This document shows positions 48,442 through 59,847 of a DNA stretch of 64,000 bases, piece by piece. Within the stretch, counting starts at the first letter, position 1, and the number at the start of each line of letters is the position of its first letter. The stretch comes from Gonocerus acuteangulatus (taxonomy: Eukaryota; Arthropoda; Insecta; Hemiptera; Coreidae). Made by a program: the position numbers and the translations under genes. Under the pieces are notes generated by a model. That model saw only the letters and a list, made by a program, of their open reading frames with translations, was not told where the DNA came from and ran no database searches. The DNA is taken from positions 56,116,603-56,180,602 of the forward strand of contig OX328124.1 in the NCBI GenBank assembly GCA_946811695.1, in the 5' to 3' direction.

Positions 48442-49115
48442 TGAAACCTCCCTTAACGGACACCTCTATTAACGGACATTTTCTCGCAGGCCCGAATTTT
48501 TCTATAGGTAAAATAAACCTCTATATTGCGGACGCCTCTGAACAACGAACACGGACAGAGAAACCTGATTTTTTACCTCCTTACTACGGACAAGTACAGC
48601 TAATGTAAGTTATCGAAGTGTTCCTATCGGTGTAGGTTTCCAGTAAAAACAGTTAACAATAACAACCCCTTTGTGAGAATAAGATATATATATATATATA
48701 TATAGAATAGTGACTAGTAATATCTTCCTAGGAACTTCACAACAGGAACCCCTTCCTTTTCAGCAGAAGCATATGATTTTCCCGCTGGCAGATTACTATT
48801 GTTTTGCCTACGAGGTATCACGGTTCCGGGAATATTCCAAAACTCTCATTCGTTCACATTCCCTCTCTTCAATTTTCAGTTGGTTTTTAGCTCTTTTTGA
48901 GTAAATATTGTGCTTTCTCTTCAATATGTCTAATCGGAAATCTCTGACACTTAAAGAACAAATTGACGTGACAACATTTTCTAATCGCGAAAAATGTGGT
49001 GGCGTAAAGTGCAGATAGCTGGACAGTTGGGCTATTCTGAATTACAACAACATTTACTCAGTAGGAATCCAAGCTACCATCATTACTCTTTGTATATACG
49101 CCTGAAAATATATTT

Positions 49116-49150
<35 letters not shown>

Positions 49151-49349
49151 TTTATACTTATTGAACTTCTTTCTATATACTTAAAAAAAACTTGTGATGG
49201 GTAATTATTAAATGGTTAATTAAAAAATGAATTAAATGTATATATTCGGTACGATCCATCTTGACCAACTCCTCTGTATAGTGGACACCTCTCTATAGTG
49301 GACAACTTTGGTTCTCCCAGAGGTGTCCGCTATAGGGAGGTTTCACTGT

Positions 49350-49413
<64 letters not shown>

Positions 49414-52400
49414 CAAATAAGTAAATAATTCGATTGTCTATTGAAATAAGAATTCATTTAATTTTTTCATACTTTAAGAATAAAATATACCTCCTACAAG
49501 AATGTGGCGGTCGCTAAAAATTAGAAGATGGAATTTCATAAATGGCACCTCCTCAAAATGTTCACCCTTTCCAGATATTTAGATAGCCGAAGTTTGAGCC
49601 CAATATGAGGCTGTTAACACGAGCCGCAAAGCACCTAAAGTTTTCAAAATGTCAATTTTTTTTGCTGTTTGGTGACTTTCAAGGCCAAAATCTCAGGAAC
49701 AGCTCATCCTGTATCCTACCAGAACTAAGTCTTAAATTAAAGCTAATATTGTTCTATGTAATTCATATCCTAAAGAGAATTAAGTCTAATGGATCTAGAA
49801 TAGCCTTTGTCATAAAAAACAGTAAAAAAAAAAAACCGTTCGAATAAACAAAATCAATTACTTTAAAGTTTTAAGCACTTATTTCTCCGATTGACATCGC
49901 CTAATTAAAACTTTCGTCAGAACCTTTTCGAATGGTAACCTTCTGCTTCCCAAGATTGTTAAGTTTTCGAGATATTAACGAAAGTATACAAAGTTATCAA
50001 AACTTTTCATGTCTGTTAATAAAATATTTTAATCTAACCCTTCCTTAACTCCAAACATAACCAAAATTTCAACATAATAGTTTTGATGTAATTCGAACAA
50101 GCAGAAAATGTTTCAACTGAATCCCATGATTCTAAGTACCCAATCCAAAAACGTTAATCAACAAATATTTTTCCAATTTTCTCAAAAACGGTTAAAGCTA
50201 TCGCCTTAAAAAGGGTTTCATTCGTTTTCTTATGCCAAGAAGCATATAAAACGAGTACTTGCAAGCATATGAAGTAAACGGAACAATTTTTTTCGCGCGA
50301 CATTCGCTCCAAAAACAATGTTCCGGTGGGCGGATTCTGCTGGTTAACGAACTTGACCTTTCAGTTTAGACGAACGATTTTTGTACCAAATTCATCAAAA
50401 TCGGACCATTAGGGGGGCCGAAAATGAGCGAACAGACAAATATATATATATATATATATTGTAATGATTAATTTTTTTATAAAAAGATTGCGCCACGTTG
50501 GGTCGCCAATAAATGTAATGATTAATTTTGTTACAATAAGAAATAAAGAAATTATAATTAGTTATATTATATTAATTTAAATTAATCTCATGGATCAAGG
50601 TTCCGAGTGAATTACTGGTATTACATTTATCTCCAGACAATTCTGAGATACAAACAATATTAAATTACATGCAAACAATAATAAAATAATTGAAAACTAC
50701 AACAAAAACAATTCTTACCTCTAAATCAATCCGCTTCCAACGAAATCTCAATATATTCGGTATTCCTTGGAGGAGAGCTCTGACTTCGACCAACGCTAAG
50801 AACCAAAAGACCTCATCTTCTCTCTCCGAACGATGAGACCAGACTAGCTTGACGCCATTCGAGAAAGCGGGAAAGTTTAGCGTCCCTGCTTCTCAACTTC
50901 CGCAGTTTGCCCGATTATATATATAAAGATAACAATTGTTTTTTGCCATACAAAATAATTAATTTATTGTTATCTGAATGTACATTTAATATGGATATAT
51001 TGTACATCAGTATTGTCCAAAAATATTATTAATTTTGATCGTATATAATACAATGTTATTTGTACATATGGTTTGTGATTTGCGCGGGCTTTTCAAAATA
51101 TCGATGGTTATTTGAATTTAAAAATATTTTCAAGAATGTAATATATCATTACATTTGCACTCCTGTCTAAAAAAAAAAAATTTAAAAAAAAAATGTTTTT
51201 AGTCCGGTATAAAAAATAAATTTAAAATTGAATTTATTAATTTGAAGTTTCGGAATACAGAGTTCAGAATAATAGCAAGTGTATTATATTATTTTTAAAT
51301 TTTGATAGCTTACTTCGTCTCATAATTTTTAATTATTTTGATTATATGAATATAGTATTTTATTAATATACTTATTTTAAATTATTTTTATAATTATCAA
51401 ATTTATTTTAGGCTAAACTAATGATCTTTATTGAAATAAGTTTATTTTAATATACAAAAAACATTATTATTAAATTTATTAATTTTACATAATATCAAAA
51501 TTTTCTTATCCTAACTAATGTGATTTCAACATTTATATTAATTTTTAATTATTATTATTATCAATTAAATCTTATACTAAACTAATTTTTGTAACAGATA
51601 AAAATTCTAAACTAGTACTACATTTAAAAATTGTCCTGGATCCACTATTTATCATTAAAATCTTTTTTGCATCTGTCCGAATTATTCCTAAGGATTTGTT
51701 TTATTCTCTTTCGTGGTGGCCGATTTAATTTTGCAATTTTTTCAATCCCATTTTGATATTGATACTCAAAAAGTATTTTTACTTTATTACCAAATTTGGT
51801 GTCCATATTTTTCAGATGATTATTTTTGTTAACATTTTTATTCATTATATTATTTTGATTATTACCATTATTATTATTATAACTCATTATTTTTAAACTA
51901 ATTATATGATCATCAACTAATTTTTTAATATTATTTTGTTCCAAATTCTCATCCATAACGTCTGTACTTATTTTATTTTTTAAATTATCATTAGTTATAT
52001 TATTTTTAATTATTTGATTTATTTTTTCATTATTATTATTTAATTCAGTTAATATTTTTTCTTGAATTGTATTATCTTCATTTATTAAACAATTATAGTC
52101 ATTTTTATCTTCAATCAATATTTTATCTTCTAATATTTGGTCATTACTACTATCATTAATATTTAAACTGTATTTTATAGTTTCATTTAAATTGTCATTA
52201 TTTATTAATGTATCGTCATTTCCGGTATTTTTAATTAAATTTTCATTATTATTTTCATTAATCTCAATAATTTCTTTACAACTTCTATTATTTTTATTAA
52301 AAAGGTTATTATTCGATTTTTCCAATTCTATCATCTCTTTATTTTGACTTTCACCCATATTATTTAAATACGCACATAAATTGTCCAATTTTTTATTTTG

Positions 52401-55400
52401 TTCTATTCTATTTGCATCTATTTTATTTTCCAATATTTTATTGTTTTTACTTAGCTCAACCATATTTTGATTTATTTCATGCTTAATATTGCAAATGCTC
52501 TTACTTAAATCGAATTTCAGTTGTCCTAATAATAACCTCATCATTTCTTCTAAGCCTTGAGGATGCATCTCATTATCCCTTTCGGAAGCATGATTCCCGC
52601 TATTGGATCGAATTTCTGTTCCTAATGAACCCGCCGATTCTCTGAATGCTATTGCATCATCCTCCTGCAATTCGTTTTCACGCGTTTCGACTATAATATT
52701 TATCTCTCCTGGCGCAAAAAACACGTATTCCGGTGATTCTACATTATCCTCCTCACCGCCATTCCGAAATTGTTCAATATTTACGTCAGACATTTTTATT
52801 ATATAAAAAAAATTATTTTTAAAATTTTATTTTTAATATTTATTTACCGTTTTTAATTTTAATTCACTCGGCCGTCTACGTTGGGCGCCATTTAATGTAA
52901 TGATTATTTATTATAAAAAGGTTGCGCCACGTTGGGTCGCCAATAAATGTAATGATTAATTTTGTTACAATAAGAAATAAAGAAATTATAATTAGTTATA
53001 TTATATTAATTTAAATTAATCTCATGGATCAAGGTTCCGAGTGAATTACTGGTATTACATTTATCTCCAGACAATTCTGAGATACAAACAATATTAAATT
53101 ACATGCAAACAATAATAAAATAATTGAAAACTACAACAAAAACAATTCTTACCTCTAAATCAATCCGCTTCCAACGAAATCTCAATATATTCGGTATTCC
53201 TTGGAGGAGAGCTCTGACTTCGACCAACGCTAAGAACCAAAAGACCTCATCTTCTCTCTCCGAACGATGAGACCAGACTAGCTTGACGCCATTCGAGAAA
53301 GCGGGAAAGTTTAGCGTCCCTGCTTCTCAACTTCCGCAGTTTGCCCGATTATATATATAAAGATAACAATTGTTTTTTGCCATACAAAATAATTAATTTA
53401 TTGTTATCTGAATGTACATTTAATATGGATATATTGTACATCAGTATTGTCCAAAAATATTATTAATTTTGATCGTATATAATACAATGTTATTTGTACA
53501 TATGGTTTGTGATTTGCGCGGGCTTTTCAAAATATCGATGGTTATTTGAATTTAAAAATATTTTCAAGAATGTAATATATCATTACAATATATATATATA
53601 TACACACAAATTTGAACCGCCGTTATTTTCGGTCTCTAGGGGTTCTGAAATGCAAAATTTTCTAGTCGGCACTTCCGGATTGTTTCATGAGATCAACCTT
53701 ATAAGCGGGGTTCCTCCCTATGAAGGGAGGGAGGAACCGCACTAAAATGGGACGTACTACCTCTAAAAACGAACTTCGCATTTTATGAGAGAAATGAGCT
53801 TTTCTTGCACAAATTATACAATTACTTATCGAAATATCTTAAGTCAATTTTATGAAGTCCTGATGAGTACAAAGTATCCAGAATTGCTATTCAATCAAAA
53901 CGACTGACTTTCAGAGAAAGCTACACTTCTGAAATTCTAGAGCGATTTGAAGTATTGGAAAATGAACCCCTGGTAATCCATTGGAACGGAAAACTTGCCA
54001 AGCATTTTAAATATTGAGCAGAATGAGAAAATTTCCATAGGGACTTCTTACGAGGACAGCTCCTGGGAGTTCCGATCATTGAAAATTGCACCGGCGAAGA
54101 ACATGCCACAGCTGTGTATGAATGCCTGGAGGAATGGGGTCTGGCCAAAATAGTGAAGGCTATGTGTTTTAATACCACTGCGTCGAACCCAGGCGGACTA
54201 AAGAGAGCGTGTACTATATTATAACAAATTTTGGGACGAGGACTTTTGTATTTTGCCTGCAGTCACCATATCCTTGAAGTACTGTTAAGAGGTGTTTTCG
54301 AGTGTAAAATGAGTTCTTCAGCTGGATCTTAACCTGATACTTCTAAGAGATTTTAAAATGCATGGCCCAAGTTTAACAAAATAAAATACAAAACTGGTAT
54401 TAGCAACAAAAGAGTTCAAAGCTAAACTAACAAGAATTCCAACCACAAGATGACTATAAAGAATTACGTCACTTGGTGCTGGTATTTGTGGGAGCCTTGG
54501 ATGGAAACCAAGTTGAATTCAGGAGACTAGGTCCTATTCATCATGCAAGGTGGATGGTGAAGGCTCTTTGGCTCTCTGAAAATATTCCTGTTCCGGGACC
54601 AGTTTGAAATGAGCAGATGACTTTCTTTGGGTGCTATTTGTGTTTTTCTTTTAAATGTCTATTGTAATGGTGGTTTAATGCACTCAAAGCTGAACTAGGT
54701 TCCAAACAAGACCTCCTGAGAAGTTTTTTTGACTATCAGAAGACCAACAAGGACTGAAAAGGCTCTAGTAAAATGTTCAAACCATCTATAGTATTTAAAT
54801 CCAGAAATGGACGCCCTCGCATTCATCCAACAGTTCTTGAAGACCAAAAATTTGCAACGAGCAAAAAAATGTTGAAAAAGAATACTAGAATTGTAAATCC
54901 CAAATGTTCTAGAGAAAATCTACAACATCTAGTCGAGGGAGAATTAACCCATTGAGTAACAAGTGAAACAAAGACGTTCGTCAGGAGCTTTAAAATCAAC
55001 AAAGACTTCCTAGCACAACACCCCAGTGCGTGGCCAGAAGATGTGCATATGAAAGAATTAATTTTTTTTTTTTTTTTTTTTTCTGCGCATCTACTTCGAG
55101 GTCATTAGCGCCGACTTCCAGGGTGCAGCGAGGAATTTTCCCAGCGAGCCATGAGAAGAGAAAATTCCTGCCGGAGGTGGGGATCGAACCCACCATCTCC
55201 CGCTTATGAATCCAATGCGCTAACCATTAGACCACGGGAGACCCCGAATTAAATTTATTATCAATATATTAACAATCGAAGTAGGTCAGGTTTTTGATGG
55301 CAAAGGCTGTTCTAAATCCGTTAGACATGAAGTTACGGAAATTCTCTTTAGGATATGAATTACATAGAACAATGTTATCTTTAATTTATGATATACTAGC

Positions 55401-58400
55401 TGACTACCCGTGCTTCACCACGGCTGATAAGTAGTTTTTATATTGCGTTAAATGAGTTATGATCAAAATTAACGCTAATACATAATTTTGTACAGCTAAT
55501 TATTGCACAGACTTTAAAGTTACCAAGGTAACGCCATGTGGAGGTAACCGTGCTTGTTTCCGTTGGGGACTAAAAAAAAAAAAAAAATACAACAACCACT
55601 TAAAAAGTTAGGTAAACAGAGACAAATACACGTCAAAAAGATTATAACTAACAACTTTGAAGTTTTAAGCACTTATCTCTTCGATTGAAGTACCTGCAAG
55701 CAGGAGTAACGCACTACATAATTTTGTAACGCTACTACATAATTTTGTAACTACCCATGCTTCACCACGGCTGATAAGTAGTTTTTATATTGCGTTAAAT
55801 AAGTTATGATCAAAATTAACGCTAATACATAATTTTGTACAGCTAATTATTGCACAGACTTTAAAGTCCGTACCTGCAAGCTGGATTAACGCACGGCAAA
55901 ATTTTGTAACGCTACTACATAATTTTGTGACTACCCGTGCTTCACCTTGGGTGATATGTAGTTTTTATATTGAATTAAATAAGTTATAATCAAAATTAAC
56001 GCTACTACATAATTTTGTACAGCTAATTATTGCACGGACTTTAAACCATGTGGAGGTAACCGTGCTTGTTTCCGTTGGGAAGTAAAAATACAAGCACCAA
56101 TTAAAAAGTTAGGTAAACAGAGACAAATACACGTCGAAAAGAATAAAACTAACAACTTTGAAGTTTTATCACTTTATCTTATCACTTCGACTGAAGTACC
56201 TGCAAGCAGGAGTAATGCACTACATAATTTTGTACAGCAAATTATTGCACGGACTTTAAAGTTACCCAGGAAACACCATGTAAGGTAACCGTGCTTGTTT
56301 CCGTTGGGGAGTAAAAAAAAAAAAAAATACAACAACCACTTAAAAAGTTAGGTGAACAGAGACAAATACACGTTGAAAAGCACTTATCTCTTTGATTGAA
56401 GTTTCAAGCAATTATCTCTTCGATTGAAGTTTTAAGCACTTATCTCTTCGAGTACCTGCAAGCATATGGACTCGAAAATGTAAGCGTTCCGATTTTTTCG
56501 CGCAAATTTTGCCCCAAAAACCATGTACCAGTAAACGGATTCAGCTGGTTAATGAACTTGACCTTTCAAATGAAAAGAAAGTTTTTTCTACCAAATGTCA
56601 TCAAATCGGACCGATGAGGAACTTCTTAATAATTCAAACCCTCCTAAAAGTACTCAGACATTTATATATTAAAAAAAAAAAAAAAAGTATAAAATATAAA
56701 GTGTTTAAATTCCAAACGGATTGTCCGTGCAAAATTTCAAAATTTTGTGTCAAGAGGTTCTATATATTATTACCTCGAATAGACCATCACCGTAAACTCT
56801 ATGAGGGACAAAATCACAGTTTATCCCTAGTAATTCAAGGTCTGCCATCATAGTTGAAATTAAACTCAATTAAAAATAATACTAGAAATAGATATAGTAC
56901 AATAACAGCTGTTCTGTTATCGTCCTAGCAACGCATGCTACCTAGGCGTGTATGCTCTAACAAACTACAAATTTAAACCCCTCTAAAAATACTTAAAAAT
57001 TCGAATAACAAAAAATCCTTTTTAGCGAGTGTCTTCGTTCTATAGGGAGTGTCCATGCAAAATTTCAAATTTTTCTGTCGAGTGGGTTGTGCTGGGCGAT
57101 GATAGGTCAGTGAGTGGTATTTGAAAAATATATAGTAGATTCAGGCACATAGGATGGGCCATTTCTGAGATTTTGGCGTTGAAAGCCGCTAAACAATGAA
57201 AAAATTGACATTTTGAAAACTTCAGGCGCTTTGCAGCGTCCTATCAGGCTCAAACTTCGACTATCTAAATATCTGGAAAGGGTGATCATTTTGAGGAGGC
57301 GCGGTTTATAAAAGTCAGACATTTTTTTCTCTTAGGGGTTCTGCGACCACCCGTATGTACATGAATAAATAAAAAAAAAAATAAATAAATAAATTTGGTT
57401 AAGCATATATAATTTACTCACGAGCATATTTCAAGTCTCAGTGTCTGAGTGTAATCTTTTGTGTTGACAATAAACTTCCACTGGCCACTTGTAGCTCTAG
57501 CTTTCTTAGGGCGAGCTAATTCTATACGCGATGAACACATATGACCTTTTCCACTGTCCATAGCATCACTTTTCCTTCTAAATAAAAAAGTTAAAACTGA
57601 TAAAAATCAAAGAAATAATTCTAATACATTGTGCTTCATCGGGCCCTTGGTTCCTAAAAAAATATCTTATAAACAATCAAAATTAATTGAGCTTCCTTTT
57701 AAAATATTCACTTTCCCATCCTCTAAAATGCACTTTCTACAGTAAATACAATAATACTAATTTATAAAGGAAAATATAATAAATCCTTTGAAATATCCAT
57801 GAAGTATTGAGGTAATCAGAGAAGCATTGAATCAGAGGTAAGGATTAGAGAATTTTAGAATGTTTATTAAGCCAAAAGACAGCAATGATGTCCTCAATCT
57901 CAGTTTAGGTACTGTCAATTGTGCACATCACACTAGTATTTCTAAAGTGACATAACTAAAAAAAAAACTCTACTAAAAAGTCCGTCATGCAGGAGCTGCA
58001 TAACTAAGCACTTTCCTCAGAATTTGGGTAGTGTAGACTGCTTTCCAGAACAATTTGCTTAAAATATCCTACATAAATAAAATAAAAACATGAATAGTTC
58101 TCTTTTAATTTCGTAATGAGTAACTGATAAATTATTAATTTGCTTCCAGAGTTATGTTTACACATGGTACCTACTACACTACGTAATAAATACAAAAAAC
58201 CTCGTATTATCGTATTTTGATCTAACGCAGGAACCGGATACAGTCCCTCTAGCGCTCCTTGCGGCGCCTTTGTGAACCTATATCTGGCTGACTTTTCTAT
58301 TGAAATATATTACAAAGTAAACCCACCTTTCCGATTGACCGATTCAGCTCATTTTTACAACACTTCTTTCTCATGAGTTACCCACGACGTATACCGCGTT

Positions 58401-59023
58401 TCGTTACAATACAGCAGAAATTACGACCAGTATGAGTATATTAGTAATTTGGGTCCGGAGTAAACCCCCCCTCCTAATGAACCGATTTAGTTTATTTTTA
58501 CAACACATATTTACCTGTAGATTACCACTACGAATACCGAGTTTCGTCGAAATATACCAAAAATCACGGTTGGTAGTGGCGAATTGGTATTGTGGGTCTG
58601 GAGTAAACCCCCCCCCCCCCCTCCTAATGAACCGATTTAGTTTATTTTTACAACACATATTTACCTGTAGATTACCACTATGAATACCGAGTTTCGTCGA
58701 AATATACCTAAAATCACGGCTGGTAGTGGTGAATTGGTATTGTCGGTCCGGAGTAAACCCCCCCTCCTCATGAACCGATTTAGTTCATTTTTATATCTCA
58801 CTTTTCTCTCTATATTACCAGTACGAATACCAAGTTTTGTTGAAATATAACAAATATTACGGCTGAAATGGTCAAATTAGTGTTTTGGGTTCGGGGTAAA
58901 CCCCCCCTTCCGGTGGACCGATTTTGGTGGTTAACGAACTCGTTCAATCGTTTGCTAATTGAATGCTATATACCAAGTTTCGTGACGAAAAAACAAAAAC
59001 TCTGGCCGCTATCGTGTTAACAG

Positions 59024-59086
<63 letters not shown>

Positions 59087-59814
59087 TATATATAAATTTT
59101 AACGGGGGTCATTTTCGGTGTCTACTAGGTAGGATCGATAAAGATTTGAAGAAATTTTTCAAAAATTCCGTCATGAGTCCAACCTCAATAGCTACTTTCC
59201 TTCGGAGGAAAGTGCTAAAATGTGTCATTCTTGCCTATGTAGGGGGAATAGCATTAAGACAGGAAAAGTTCCACATGTGCCATCTGGTGTACAAACTCTG
59301 AAGCTAGGTACATACAGTTTTGATGGTTGATAATGAGATTTACCAAAGTCTTTCGTAGTCATAACTGAAAAATACCAATTTTTGAGTAGTGCCCCTTTAA
59401 AAATACTAGTACGGTATGTTATAAATAAAGTTAATTTAATATAACATTTTAGTCCCATTCTTAATAAATATTCTATTAGAGTCAGAAACAATGAGGTCAT
59501 ATTAAGCAGAAAGGTATTAAGTGCCATTTTTTGACTTTGGTTCCTTTCTGCTATTTACTGCTTCAGAAATGTTATCCAAAATAGAACGATAGTGAAAATA
59601 GTTTGGAAACATAGTATAATATGGGTACATGAGATTTGAAAAAAATAATTTGCTGAATCTGAGTTAGGTCACAACTTTAGGAGTAGCTTTTGTAGTACGT
59701 TGATACTGTCCATGGTTCCTTTGTCCTTAATATGATCCAAACAATGCTACAAATATATTTTTCAGCAATGGAATAAAACAGTTTACTCTTCCTATTAAAA
59801 TTAAAGAATTAACT

Positions 59815-59847
<33 letters not shown>

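Larger units (their letters stand above)
50460..53587 (-). mobile_element. LTR retrotransposon, non-autonomous, nearly intact
   Basis: The LTRs are 50460-51153 (694 bp) and 52896-53587 (692 bp), each starting TG and ending CA. Their inner 640 bp have the same length and no difference that I could see, so insertion is recent. On the minus strand the 5' LTR is followed by TGGCGCCCAACGTAGACG, a primer-binding-type sequence, about 100 bases before the only open frame. No protease, reverse transcriptase or integrase is present, so it depends on a relative. The insertion is in a (TA)n tract of a family A copy; the target duplication cannot be read in that repeat. Confidence 0.9.

Noticed and set aside
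59225..59527. 100-codon minus-strand open frame next to an exon of the Spätzle-like gene
   Set aside because: No family resemblance and no splice signals that would join it in phase; left as possible transposon debris.
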